A stretch of 64,000 nt of DNA from Lachnospiraceae bacterium (GCA_017513125.1 JAFWDI010000017.1:1-64000), one strand, 5' to 3'; numbered from the stretch's first letter, positions 40,242-49,197 are shown. Numbers and translations: made by a program. Notes: generated by a model not told the origin, from the letters alone.

Positions 40242-41357
40242 ATGGCAGTATCCGCGAAAGAAAACCGAAATACCCGGCTGGACCTGGTCCGGACCCTGGC
40301 CATCATAGCGGTGGTCTGGATCCACTGCCAGGAGAACGGAAACTTTTCGCTTTCGATCGGCCCGGTTCCCGTCGACGCGCTGACCTACCTGTTCGGGCGC
40401 ATGGGCGTGCCGCTGTTCCTGATGCTGACGGGTGCCCTGCTGATCCCGAGGGAGATCCGGCCGCTGCGGTTTTACCTCACCCGGCTCCTGCCGCTGTATC
40501 TGGTCGCGGTATTCTGGACCTTCTTGTATTCGCTGCCCGGACTCGTCCGGGGAGCCGCGGGGCTGACCGCCGGAGCCGTGCTTCCCGCCGCGGGAGCTGC
40601 GCTCGTCCGGGCGCTCTGCATGACCCCCTCGGAAAAACATCTCTGGTATCTCGGGGTGATCTTCGCGGTCTATCTGCTGATGCCGCTGCTCGCGCAGCTG
40701 AAACGCTGCCGCACGGCGCCGCTCGCGGGGATCGTCCTGGGCCTTCTGGCCTTCACGGGGCTGCGTCTGGCCGCGGGCGTCTCGCACATTGCGGCGGACA
40801 TCGTGCTCTACATCGCGTACGTGCTGGCGGGCTACCTGCTGACGGACCGTCTGGCCGGGAGACCGGCCGCGGAACGGAAGCCGGACGGATACGCGGGCGC
40901 GGCTGCCGCCCGGCCCCGGCCGGCACGGACGGCGGCGCTGTGGATCCTGACCGCGTTTTCGGCCGCGCTGTTTGTGTTTACCTATGTCCATGACCGGTTC
41001 CGAAACGCCTTCGCGGTCCGCGGGCTGGATGTCTGGTGGTATTACTCGCCGTTCATCATCCTGACCGCGGTGCTGCTCTTCGCGGCCCTGTACGCCGGGC
41101 CGGCACCTTCCGGGCGCGCCGCCGGCGTTCTCAGGTTTCTCTCTGAGAACAGCTTCGGCGTTTATCTGGTCCATCTGTTCGTGATCCGGGGCATTTTCCG
41201 CGGCGCGTTTTTCACGGATACCGCCCGGACCTCGGCGGGGACCGCGGCATTGGCCGCGCTCGGGACGCTGGCGATCAGCTATGCGATCTCTGCGGTCTGT
41301 GGGAAGATCCCGGGGCTCCGCCGTCTGTTTTTGAAAAAATCTTTGCAAAAGTCATGA
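40242..41357 (+). CDS. acyltransferase family membrane protein (OafA-like)
   Basis: A 371-residue, ten-helix protein of acyltransferase family 3. It starts with RLDLVRTLAIIAVVWIHCQE, the family's first helix with a His, followed by RMGVPLFLMLTGALLIPRE, and ends with ENSFGVYLVHLFVIRG. These enzymes O-acetylate cell-surface sugars or other acceptors using acetyl-CoA. The middle holds a Gly/Ala-rich loop (~residues 200-225). ATG at 40242 follows GGAG only closely (5 bases). Likely co-transcribed with yitT-like, before the second MATE gene. Confidence 0.85.
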   Translation: MAVSAKENRNTRLDLVRTLAIIAVVWIHCQENGNFSLSIGPVPVDALTYLFGRMGVPLFLMLTGALLIPREIRPLRFYLTRLLPLYLVAVFWTFLYSLPGLVRGAAGLTAGAVLPAAGAALVRALCMTPSEKHLWYLGVIFAVYLLMPLLAQLKRCRTAPLAGIVLGLLAFTGLRLAAGVSHIAADIVLYIAYVLAGYLLTDRLAGRPAAERKPDGYAGAAAARPRPARTAALWILTAFSAALFVFTYVHDRFRNAFAVRGLDVWWYYSPFIILTAVLLFAALYAGPAPSGRAAGVLRFLSENSFGVYLVHLFVIRGIFRGAFFTDTARTSAGTAALAALGTLAISYAISAVCGKIPGLRRLFLKKSLQKS

Positions 41358-41377
41358 ACATTAACATTATATTTGGA

Positions 41378-41406
41378 TTGAGAAACGTACCGCGGAAGGC
41401 TAAAAT
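41378..41406 (+). promoter_or_regulatory. promoter of the second MATE gene
   Basis: TTGAGA (41378-41383), 17 bp, TAAAAT (41401-41406), matching the promoter before the first MATE gene in form. Confidence 0.65.
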
Positions 41407-41428
41407 GAACATAAGATAAGCAGCTTGG

Positions 41429-41466
41429 CGCGTAGATCCGAAACAGTCTGGATTTGCGTGTTTTTC
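41429..41466 (+). terminator. leader terminator (attenuator) of the second MATE gene
   Basis: CGCGTAGATCC and GGATTTGCGTG pair fully (three wobble pairs) around GAAACAGTCT, followed by five T. The stem is clearly related in sequence to the one before the first MATE gene (GGCGCGTA-ATCC...GGATTTGCG). Confidence 0.7.
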
Positions 41467-41484
41467 ATTAGAGGAGCGGAGAAG

Positions 41485-42945
41485 ATGGAGCAGAGGGCGG
41501 ACGAAAAAACTGAAAAACAGGTGAGCGCAGACCGGAAGATCCTTGCGATGGGGTTCCCGATCATTTTCACCATGGTGCTGCAGGCGCTTTATATTGTCGT
41601 CGACAGCGCTTTTGTCGGAAACATGGCGGCGAACGGAGAGCAGGCACTGAACGCCATAACGCTGGCATTTCCGATCCAGATGGTGATGGTGGCGGTCTCG
41701 ATCGGCACCGGCGTGGGCGTGAGCGGGATGCTGGCGAGGTTCCTGGGCCAGGGCGATTCGGAAAAGGCCGGCCGCGTCGCGGGAAACGCCATGTTCCTGG
41801 GGATCGTGATCTATGCCGTGTGTCTGCTGTTCGGTCTGTTCGGAGCGGGCGCGTATATTGCCACGCAGACCGCGAACCCGATCGTTTTGGAGATGGGCAC
41901 GAATTATCTGACCATCTGCTGCACGCTCGCCTTTGGTCTGGTCTTCTTCGCGCTGTTCGAGAAACTGCTGCAGGCGACCGGCCGGACCACCCATGCGATG
42001 ATCGCCCGGCTCCTGGGTCTGGTCGTGAACGTCGTTCTGGACCCCATCCTGATCTACGGCCTGCCCGGCCATTCGGGGCTGGGTGTGCGCGGGGCAGCGA
42101 TCGCGACCGTGATCGGACAGATCGTATCCACGGCCGTCGCCTTGATCTTTTTCCTGAAATTAAACACCGCGATAGAAAAACAGGCGTCTTATATGAAGCC
42201 CGATGCGGAAGTGATCCGCGGCATCTATGCGATCGGGCTGCCGGTCCTCATTGCCCAGACGCTGATCGCGGTCACGGGCTACGCGATGAACCGGATTCTG
42301 GGGCGCGTCGACGAGGCGGCGATCGCGGCGTACGGTGTTTATTACCGGATCCAGCAGGTCCTGATCTTTGCTGCGTTCGGCATGCGCGACGGAATCAGGC
42401 CGGTCCTTTCCTATAATCTGGCGAAAGAGGACCGCAGCGGGATGAATGACTGTATTAGCTGCGGTATGCGGGACATGCTGCTCATCATGGTGATCGGAAT
42501 GATCGCGATCGAGATCTTCGCGCGCCCGCTGGCTTCGATCTTCGGGCTGTCCGGGAGTACACAGGAGCTGCTTGTCATGGCTATGCGCGTGATCCCGCTG
42601 AGCCTGGTGTTCGCGGGAGCCAATATCGCCTACCACGGGATATTTCTGGCGCTGGGAGCCGCCCGGCAGGCGTTTCTGCTCCCTGTGTTCCGGCAGGTCC
42701 TGTTCATTTTGCCGGCCGCTTTCGGTTTCTCGCTGATCGTCGGGCACGACACATCGAAGCTGTGGATCGTGTGGCTGGCGTTTTTGATCACCGAGCTGGT
42801 GACCGTGCTGATCTGCGTTGGGTTTATGAAGAAGATCCGCTGGGAGAAGATCGATATCCTCGACCCTGCCGCGAAGCGCCGGGAGCAGGAGCTGAGAAAG
42901 GAGCAGTCCCTGCGGGATCTCGATATGCCGTCGAACTGGTTCTAA
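41485..42945 (+). CDS. MATE family efflux transporter (second copy)
   Basis: A 486-residue MATE exporter, near-parallel to the protein at 37658 along its whole length (for example GEQALNA-TLAFPIQM, FGLFGAGAYIATQT-NP, FFALFEKLLQATGR). It differs by a ~15-residue charged N-terminus and a C-terminal tail of ~30 charged residues (AAKRREQELRKEQSLRD) that the first copy lacks. ATG at 41485 follows GAGGAGCGGAG. Single-gene unit. The pair probably export related or alternative compounds; the shared leader suggests shared control. Confidence 0.93.
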   Translation: MEQRADEKTEKQVSADRKILAMGFPIIFTMVLQALYIVVDSAFVGNMAANGEQALNAITLAFPIQMVMVAVSIGTGVGVSGMLARFLGQGDSEKAGRVAGNAMFLGIVIYAVCLLFGLFGAGAYIATQTANPIVLEMGTNYLTICCTLAFGLVFFALFEKLLQATGRTTHAMIARLLGLVVNVVLDPILIYGLPGHSGLGVRGAAIATVIGQIVSTAVALIFFLKLNTAIEKQASYMKPDAEVIRGIYAIGLPVLIAQTLIAVTGYAMNRILGRVDEAAIAAYGVYYRIQQVLIFAAFGMRDGIRPVLSYNLAKEDRSGMNDCISCGMRDMLLIMVIGMIAIEIFARPLASIFGLSGSTQELLVMAMRVIPLSLVFAGANIAYHGIFLALGAARQAFLLPVFRQVLFILPAAFGFSLIVGHDTSKLWIVWLAFLITELVTVLICVGFMKKIRWEKIDILDPAAKRREQELRKEQSLRDLDMPSNWF

Positions 42946-42985
42946 AGAGACCGGGACGCTCCTGCGGGAGAAACCGCGATTTCGG

Positions 42986-43015
42986 TTGAATGAACAGCCG
43001 CGGGGGGCATATTAT
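42986..43015 (+). promoter_or_regulatory. promoter, TTGAAT-18-TATTAT type
   Basis: TTGAAT (42986-42991), 18 bp, TATTAT (43010-43015). It reads into the ABM-domain gene. Confidence 0.6.
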
Positions 43016-43104
43016 AGCAACAGACTTCAGAGACGGGGCTTTACGGAGGCAGCAAACGGATGACCGCCCGGATGCGGCGGGCCGGAGTTCATGGAGGTGT
43101 TAAT

Positions 43105-43392
43105 ATGATCAAAGTCGTAGCCAAACAGACCGTTCCGGAAGGAAAACAGGAAGAATACCTCGCGATCGCGAAGGAACTCTTCGAGAAGACGCGTCAGGAG
43201 AAGGGGAACATCTTTTATACGCTGAACCGCAGCGTTCAGGATCCGACCTCGCTCGCGGTCATCGAGTGCTGGGAGGATCAGGAGGCGCTCTCGGCGCATA
43301 TGGCGTCGGAGCATTTTAACCGGATTCTGCCGGCTCTCGGCGCGCTCTGCGAGGGGGAAGGCTCGATCGAGGTGTTCGAAGAGATACTCTAA
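43105..43392 (+). CDS. antibiotic biosynthesis monooxygenase (ABM) domain protein
   Basis: A 95-residue ferredoxin-like alpha+beta barrel protein of the ABM/YgiN family: it opens MIKVVAKQTVPEGKQEEYLA and has TLNRSVQDPTSLAVIECWED and a SAHMASEHFNRILPAL helix. Members are dimeric and act as quinol monooxygenases, haem-degrading enzymes or are of unknown function. ATG at 43105 follows GGAGGT. It stands alone; the AMP-ligase gene has its own promoter. Confidence 0.88.
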   Translation: MIKVVAKQTVPEGKQEEYLAIAKELFEKTRQEKGNIFYTLNRSVQDPTSLAVIECWEDQEALSAHMASEHFNRILPALGALCEGEGSIEVFEEIL

Positions 43393-43422
43393 AACTTACA
43401 GTTCATCTTTTTTTCATAGTAG

Positions 43423-43476
43423 ATACCACACTTTTGAACGGAATTGTCCTTGAAAGTTATTCCTCAGGTGTGGTAT
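43423..43476 (+). promoter_or_regulatory. inverted repeat spanning the acyl-CoA ligase promoter
   Basis: ATACCACAC (43423-43431) and its exact complement GTGTGGTAT (43468-43476) are 36 bases apart. The right arm overlaps the -10 (TATTTT) of the TTGAAA-18-TATTTT promoter at 43450-43479, so a dimeric repressor binding both arms could block it. The repeat could instead form a weak long-loop terminator for the ABM gene. Confidence 0.5.
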
Positions 43477-43479
43477 TTT
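43450..43479 (+). promoter_or_regulatory. promoter, TTGAAA-18-TATTTT type
   Basis: TTGAAA (43450-43455), 18 bp, TATTTT (43474-43479), upstream of the acyl-CoA ligase. It carries the right arm of the inverted repeat. Confidence 0.5.
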
Positions 43480-43556
43480 GTTATTTGTTAAATTATGGAT
43501 TACTCTGCCGTTATATGCGCTTTTGCCGTCCGGCGGAGAAAGAAAGGACATGGCTC

Positions 43557-45440
43557 ATGGCTTTAAATGTGAAGCTGCCGCGGCCCGGCAAATATCTGAA
43601 ATTTCCGAAGATGAAGTTCGACCACATCGACGAGGAGATCTCGGACACCGAGAGCGCAGCCCCCGACGGAACCGTCGTCTACGAGCAGGACCCGAAGGCA
43701 TACCCCGGCAGACGCTACCAGACGATCAAGGACGCGTTCCTGTTCGCCCGTGAGAACTACATGGATAACCCCATGATCCTGCAGAAGCCGGATCATAAGA
43801 CTCCGTACCGTACGTATACTTACCGCGAGTTCACGGACGACGTCATCGACTTCGGAACCGGCCTGACCCAGGTCCTGGGCATGAAAGACGAGCGCTTCGT
43901 CATTTTCAGTGAGACCACCTACGGCTGGTATCTGTCCTACATGACCATGCTCTGCGGCGCCGGTATCGCCGTGCCGCTGGATAAAGAGCTTCCGGTGAAC
44001 GAGATCGAGAACCTGATCCTGCGTTCGCGTGCGACCGCTGTGATCTACTCGGATAAAAAGAAAAAGAACATCGAAAAGCTGAAGGACCAGCTGACTCAGG
44101 TCAAGTGGTTCATTAAGATGGACTCCGACGCCGAGCCGGACGGCCGCGACATCGGCCTGAACTACATTAAGGAACGCGGCCACGAGCTCGTCGCGGACGG
44201 GAAGAGCACCTTCCTGGACATCGAGGTCGAGCCGGACGCGTTTAAGACCCTGTTCTTCACTTCGGGCACGACTTCGAACGCGAAGGGCGTCATGGTCTCG
44301 AGCCGGAACCTGGCCGAGAATATCAATGCCGCCGCCGTCTACGTGAACCTGCAGCCCTGGGACAGCCTGTTTTCGGTCCTGCCGCTGCACCACGCCTACG
44401 AGTCGTCGATCGGCTTCCTGTATCCGTTCGGCCTGGGCGCTTCCGTCATCGTCTGCGAGGGCCTGCGCTATATCCTGCCGAACATCCAGGAAAGCCATCC
44501 GACTTCGATCATCGCGGTGCCGATCCTTCTGGAGAACGTGTATAAGAACATCCAGAAGTCGATCAAGAAGAGTAAGAAGACGCAGCTCGTGAACACGATG
44601 ATCCATGTCACGAACGCGCTCGGAAAGACCAATGTGAACATGAAGCACAAGGTCTTCAAGAGCATCTACGACAACCTCGGCGGACGTCTGCGCATCCTGG
44701 TGTCGGCTGCGGCGCCGATCGATCCGGCTGTCGGAAAGTGGTTCGCGGACATCGGCATCCTGTTCATGCAGGGCTACGGTCTGACCGAGACCGCGCCGAT
44801 CGCGGCATTGACCCCGGATTACGACCTGCACGTCGGATCCGCGGGAAAGGCGGTCTACTGCGCGAAGCTGAAGATCCAGGATCCGAACGAGAACGGAGAG
44901 GGCGAAGTCCTGATCCACAGCCGCACGCTGATGCTCGGCTACTACGAGGACGAGGAGGCGACCCGAGAGGCGATCGATCCGGAGGGCTGGTTCCATTCGG
45001 GTGACGTCGGATATCTGGATAAGGACGGCTTCCTTTACATCACGGGCCGGATCAAGAACGTCATCGTGACCCAGAACGGAAAGAACATCTATCCGGAGGA
45101 GATCGAGACGCTCCTGAAGAACTACCCCGAGGTGAAGGAGTGCATGGTCCACGGCAAGGAAGTCGAGGACAGTAAGAAACTGATCATCACCGCCCGCATC
45201 CAGCCGAACCTGGAAGAGATCGCAAATCTCCACGAAGGGGTCGATACAAAGGATGAGGAAGCGGTCGCGGACGTTCTCTGGAACATCTGCAAGGAAGTGA
45301 ATAAAGTCATGGTCGGCTATAAGGCGATCACCGCTCTGGAAGTGAAGCGGGGCGACTTCGAACTGACGACGACCATGAAGATAAAGCGGTATAAAGAACT
45401 TCAGAACGACGACGTTTACACGAAGGGACAGGATAAGTAA
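43557..45440 (+). CDS. long-chain acyl-CoA synthetase-like AMP-binding protein
   Basis: A 627-residue adenylate-forming enzyme of the long-chain fatty-acid-CoA ligase type. The P-loop FFTSGTTSNAKGVMVSS, the A5 block GYGLTETAPI, the A7/A8 region GDVGYLDKDGFLYITGRIKN and a closing Lys in TTTMKIKR are present. It activates an organic acid as acyl-AMP, then acyl-CoA or another thioester. ATG at 43557 follows AAAGGACATGG; an earlier ATG at 43550 is out of frame. The radical SAM gene follows after 47 bases, so the two are likely one operon. The natural acid is unknown. Confidence 0.9.
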   Translation: MALNVKLPRPGKYLKFPKMKFDHIDEEISDTESAAPDGTVVYEQDPKAYPGRRYQTIKDAFLFARENYMDNPMILQKPDHKTPYRTYTYREFTDDVIDFGTGLTQVLGMKDERFVIFSETTYGWYLSYMTMLCGAGIAVPLDKELPVNEIENLILRSRATAVIYSDKKKKNIEKLKDQLTQVKWFIKMDSDAEPDGRDIGLNYIKERGHELVADGKSTFLDIEVEPDAFKTLFFTSGTTSNAKGVMVSSRNLAENINAAAVYVNLQPWDSLFSVLPLHHAYESSIGFLYPFGLGASVIVCEGLRYILPNIQESHPTSIIAVPILLENVYKNIQKSIKKSKKTQLVNTMIHVTNALGKTNVNMKHKVFKSIYDNLGGRLRILVSAAAPIDPAVGKWFADIGILFMQGYGLTETAPIAALTPDYDLHVGSAGKAVYCAKLKIQDPNENGEGEVLIHSRTLMLGYYEDEEATREAIDPEGWFHSGDVGYLDKDGFLYITGRIKNVIVTQNGKNIYPEEIETLLKNYPEVKECMVHGKEVEDSKKLIITARIQPNLEEIANLHEGVDTKDEEAVADVLWNICKEVNKVMVGYKAITALEVKRGDFELTTTMKIKRYKELQNDDVYTKGQDK

Positions 45441-45487
45441 ATAACGCGCGGCCCTCCGTGCCGCGGAGAATAAGAGGAGAACACACT

Positions 45488-46945
45488 ATGGCTAATCTGA
45501 AACACGCAGCTGAGCGCAAGGCTATCGGCGTCATGCTGGACGGTCTGGTCAAACACCTGAAGAAGGCGGAGGATAAGACCGAAACTTATATGAAGATCAT
45601 CGACCTGGCCGAGAAGTTTATCGGCAATAAGGTCAACCACGAGAAGTTCGAGGCGGTGAAGAGATATTTCTCGAACCCCGAGAACCGCTGGATCAAGTAC
45701 ATTAACCGCATTATCGACGAGACCGACCCGAACTACGCGAAGACCATGCTCCTGAACATGGGCTACGAGGCGTTCCTGCGCGGAACGAAGATGATCCGCG
45801 CGAACCGCGAGAAGTATGAGTGCAACATCCCGTGGCTCATCCTGTTCGATCCGACCTCCGCGTGCAACATGCACTGCGTGGGCTGCTGGTCCGGCACCTA
45901 CGGCCATAAGAATAACCTGAGCTTCGAGGACATGGACCGCATCGTCACCCAGGGCAAGGAGCTCGGCGCTTTCCTGTACCTGATGACCGGCGGCGAGCCC
46001 ATGGTGAGAAAGGCCGACGTCCTGAAGCTCTGCGAGAAGCACAATGACTGCTTCTTCGCGGCATTCACGAACTCGACCCTGATCGACGAGGAGCTCTGCG
46101 AAAAAGTCCAGAAGCTCGGCAACCTGTCCTTCATGCTTTCGATCGAGGGCACGCCCGACACGAACGACGCCCGCCGCGGCGACGGCCATTACGAGGCGGC
46201 GATGCGCGCGATGGATCTGCTGCGCGAGCACGGCATCGTGTTCGGCACTTCGATCTGCTACACCCGCGATAACATCGAGGCGGTCAGCGATCCGGAGTTC
46301 ATCCGCTTCATCTCCTCGAAGGGCGCGCGCTACGGCTTCTACTTCCACTTCATGCCTGTCGGAAACAACGCCGTTCCGGAGCTCATGCCCACCGTGGAGC
46401 AGCGCAGAAAGATGATCGACGCGATCCGCTACATCAGAAGCCCCGAGTGCGATATCGACTTCTTCCCGATGGACTTCCAGAACGACGGCGAGTTCGTGGG
46501 CGGCTGCATCGCCGGCGGAAGAAACTACTTCCACATCAACTCGCGCGGCGACGCGGAGCCCTGCGTGTTCATCCACTTCTCGGATTCGAACATCCACGAG
46601 AAGTCGATCCTCGAGTGCCTGCAGAGCCCGCTGTTTAAGAAGTATCACGAGGGCCAGCCGTTCAACCGCAACCACCTGCGTCCCTGCCCGATGCTCGAGA
46701 ACCCGCAGCTGCTGCGCAAGATCGTGAACGAGACCGGCGCCTACGGCACGAACGAGGAGTCCGAGGAGAGCGTGGAGCATCTGTGCTCGAAGTGCGACGA
46801 CTACGCCGCCGAGTGGGCGCCCGTGGCCGATGAAGTCTGGGCCAGCCAGGAGCATAAGCCGAAGAGCTACGAAGGTTATTCCAAACTGCACACCGAGCAT
46901 CCGGAGCTTGCGGCGTTCGAGACGCTGGAGGATCTGAAGAAGTAA
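45488..46945 (+). CDS. radical SAM protein
   Basis: A 485-residue radical SAM enzyme. After a ~110-residue helical N-terminal extension comes the cluster motif CNMHCVGC (Cys126, 130, 133), then LYLMTGGEPM (SAM-binding GGE), MLSIEGTPDTNDARRGDG and a late Cys set (CPMLENP, CSKCDDY), which may bind an auxiliary cluster like SPASM proteins. These features resemble radical SAM proteins near fatty-acid ligases in Clostridia. ATG at 45488 follows AAGAGGAG. It is probably a peptide-, lipid- or metabolite-modifying enzyme working with the ligase's product; the substrate is not evident. Confidence 0.88.
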   Translation: MANLKHAAERKAIGVMLDGLVKHLKKAEDKTETYMKIIDLAEKFIGNKVNHEKFEAVKRYFSNPENRWIKYINRIIDETDPNYAKTMLLNMGYEAFLRGTKMIRANREKYECNIPWLILFDPTSACNMHCVGCWSGTYGHKNNLSFEDMDRIVTQGKELGAFLYLMTGGEPMVRKADVLKLCEKHNDCFFAAFTNSTLIDEELCEKVQKLGNLSFMLSIEGTPDTNDARRGDGHYEAAMRAMDLLREHGIVFGTSICYTRDNIEAVSDPEFIRFISSKGARYGFYFHFMPVGNNAVPELMPTVEQRRKMIDAIRYIRSPECDIDFFPMDFQNDGEFVGGCIAGGRNYFHINSRGDAEPCVFIHFSDSNIHEKSILECLQSPLFKKYHEGQPFNRNHLRPCPMLENPQLLRKIVNETGAYGTNEESEESVEHLCSKCDDYAAEWAPVADEVWASQEHKPKSYEGYSKLHTEHPELAAFETLEDLKK

Positions 46946-46962
46946 TATCTGCATATTTCGAG

Positions 46963-46998
46963 AGCTGCCGCGTTCCCTGTGAGCGCGGCGGCTTTTTT
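46963..46998 (+). terminator. intrinsic terminator
   Basis: AGCTGCCGCG and CGCGGCGGCT form a 10-bp stem (one wobble) with six T behind, after the radical SAM gene. Confidence 0.9.
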
Positions 46999-47076
46999 GT
47001 TCGGAGAAACGGCCGGCGCGGGCCGCGGCGGAAGAACGCGGAGATCCCGGGAAGGCCTGTGAAGAAGGAGAACGTG

Positions 47077-48015
47077 ATGGGAGGATTTCATTGCCCGCTG
47101 GGCGCGATGGCGCCCGGAACTGAGGGCTGCATCGATTGCGGCCTGTGCAGTGCGGACTCGAAGGCGGAGTACGCGAGGGCGGCCGAACTGCTGCGCGCCT
47201 GGATCCGCGAGCACGCGCCGCGTCCGGCAGCTGTCCGGAAGATGGCGGTCTGCGGCAAGGGCGGCGTCGGAAAGAGCCTGCTGACCGCGGTGTTCGCGCG
47301 CAGCTTCGCCGGGTTCGGGTATCGCGTGCTGGTCGTGGACACCGATGAGTCGAACCCTACGCTCGCACGTGCGCTGGGGCTCGCGCAGCCGGCATGCTGC
47401 CTGCGGACGCTGGACGATCAGTTCGCGCCGGTGGAGAACGGCGAGTGGATCCGGGATTCGATGACGATCGACGAGATACCCGCGAAGTACCGGTCCGACA
47501 GCGCGGATGGACGGCTGTCGCTCGTGACGACCGGAAAGATCGAGGATCCGTTCCAGGGCTGCGCGTGCAAACTCGGCGTGCTCGCCCGCGAGCTCATGCT
47601 GAACCTGAAGATCGGGGACGGAGAAGTCGTGATCGCGGACGTCGAGGCGGGCGTCGAGAGCTTCGGGCGCGGCGTCGAGCGCGGAACGGACACTGTGATC
47701 GCGGTCGTCGAGCCCACCATGGACTCGGTCGAGGTCGCCGAGAAGATCCGGTACATGTCCGAAGGTATCGGTATCTCGCGGATGCGGGCGGTCGTGAACA
47801 AGGTCCCCTCGCCGGAAGTCGGTGAAGCGATGGAAGAGCTGCTCACGGCGCGTGAGATCCGGCGGCTGGGAACATTGCCGCTGTCGGGCGACGTTTCGAT
47901 GCACGCACTCACCGGGACGCCGCTTTCGGAGACGGACGAGACGTACGGGCGGATCCGGCACATGCTGGAGCTGCTGCTCGACGAGAACGAGATGGATCAT
48001 CCGTTCGTGCGATAG
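47077..48015 (+). CDS. CooC-like ATPase with N-terminal four-Cys motif
   Basis: A 312-residue MinD/ParA-type ATPase of the CooC group, which inserts nickel into CO dehydrogenase or activates related metalloenzymes. The deviant Walker A GKGGVGKS is at residues 60-67, VVDTDESNPTLAR follows, and GCACKLG (Cys162-x-Cys164) matches the CooC metal-binding CxC. A 50-residue N-terminal part with Cys6, 18, 21 and 24 (HCPLGAM...CIDCGLC) is extra and looks like an iron-sulfur or zinc site. ATG at 47077 follows AAGGAG; a GTG at 47059 is an alternative. The 4Fe-4S protein gene follows. No CODH gene is seen. Confidence 0.85.
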   Translation: MGGFHCPLGAMAPGTEGCIDCGLCSADSKAEYARAAELLRAWIREHAPRPAAVRKMAVCGKGGVGKSLLTAVFARSFAGFGYRVLVVDTDESNPTLARALGLAQPACCLRTLDDQFAPVENGEWIRDSMTIDEIPAKYRSDSADGRLSLVTTGKIEDPFQGCACKLGVLARELMLNLKIGDGEVVIADVEAGVESFGRGVERGTDTVIAVVEPTMDSVEVAEKIRYMSEGIGISRMRAVVNKVPSPEVGEAMEELLTAREIRRLGTLPLSGDVSMHALTGTPLSETDETYGRIRHMLELLLDENEMDHPFVR

Positions 48016-48099
48016 ACCGGGCGGGCCTGCCGGACAATGTTCGCAGGCCGTACCCGGAATGCGGTCCGGCGGACTGTACCGGCCGCGGAAGGGAGTGTC

Positions 48100-49197
48100 A
48101 TGGAGATCGGAAAGGAACTGACACGCGAAGAGATCGCGGAACTCTGGGGCGGAGAACTGCCGGAGATCGAGCCCGAGTACCGGCAGCTTGCGGACGCCTT
48201 CACACAGGGCCGCCCGGAGCTGGCGCCTTACGTGATGAAAAAAGTGTTCACGCTGCGGGAGGCCCGAGCGGCATGTTCGCTGCCCGGCACCGCGGAGAGC
48301 GTGGCGGAGCTGCTCGGCATTTCCGCGGAAGAGGCGGAGGAGATGCTTCACGCGCTGGCGGTCCGGGGAAAGATCATTCAGACGCCGGACGGGTATGACG
48401 CGATCCGGAACATCGCCTTCATGCGCGACTACGTGTTCGCACACCCCAGTCACGATGAGGAGAACGGACAGGCGCTCGCGCGGCTGCTTCTCGACTGGGA
48501 CTCCTATGTGCCGGGGCGCTCGAATCCCGACGGAACGTTCCGGATCATCCCGAAATGGAAGTCCGTGAAGGATCTGCCCGGCGTCATGCCCTGCGAAAAT
48601 ATGCCGCAGATGCTGCTGGACCTGTGGCCGGACGGCGTGGCGTTTTCGCGCTGCCCCTGCCGCGCGCTGACGTCGATCGCGCAGACCGGCGAATACCGGC
48701 CGGACATGTTCCGCGGCGACACGGGCGAGACCGCGGATCCGAAGGACGGCCTCTGCATCATCGTGGGTCCGCGCGCGCAGTATTTCGCGCGGATGTACGG
48801 AGCGTATCTTCCCACGAAGGAAGAACTGATCGCGAAGATCGAACATATCGAGAATAACGGCACTTACTACACGACGAACAATGCACGCACCATGTTCGTC
48901 ATGTGCAACTGCGGCGACGACTGTAACTGCGGGATGCGGATTCCCTACGAGGCCGGGCGCGCGTCGAGCTTCGCGAAGAGCCGCTTTATCGCGCGGCTCG
49001 CAAAGCCGGACGCCTGCGTGGGCTGCGGGATCTGCGAGCGCGGATGCATGTTCCACACGGCGGTGCGCGTCGTCGACGGAAAGGCCGCCGTCGATCCGGA
49101 CGCCTGCCACGGCTGCGGGGTGTGCGCGGTGCATTGCCCGGCCGGGGCGCTGAAGATGGAGCTCGTGCGGCCGGCGGATCACATTCCGAAAGCGTAA
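48100..49197 (+). CDS. 4Fe-4S protein with winged-helix-like N-terminus
   Basis: A 365-residue protein. The N-terminal ~100 residues look like a winged-helix or helical domain (REARAACSLPGTAESVAELLG, EMLHALAVRGKI). The middle holds two Cys groups (CPCRALTSIAQTG, CNCGDDCNCG). The last ~60 residues are a two-cluster ferredoxin (CVGCGICERGC, CHGCGVCAVHCP). Similar proteins accompany corrinoid methyltransferases in anaerobes. It follows the CooC-like gene by 84 bases and starts at ATG 48100 after GAAGGGAG. It could deliver electrons at low potential to an enzyme matured by the CooC-like protein. Confidence 0.84.
   Translation: MEIGKELTREEIAELWGGELPEIEPEYRQLADAFTQGRPELAPYVMKKVFTLREARAACSLPGTAESVAELLGISAEEAEEMLHALAVRGKIIQTPDGYDAIRNIAFMRDYVFAHPSHDEENGQALARLLLDWDSYVPGRSNPDGTFRIIPKWKSVKDLPGVMPCENMPQMLLDLWPDGVAFSRCPCRALTSIAQTGEYRPDMFRGDTGETADPKDGLCIIVGPRAQYFARMYGAYLPTKEELIAKIEHIENNGTYYTTNNARTMFVMCNCGDDCNCGMRIPYEAGRASSFAKSRFIARLAKPDACVGCGICERGCMFHTAVRVVDGKAAVDPDACHGCGVCAVHCPAGALKMELVRPADHIPKA

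Noticed and set aside
43423..43479. Terminator of the ABM gene formed by ATACCACAC/GTGTGGTAT
   Set aside because: A 36-base loop is too large for a typical intrinsic terminator; the arms fit an operator better. Kept as a regulatory site, with this as the alternative.
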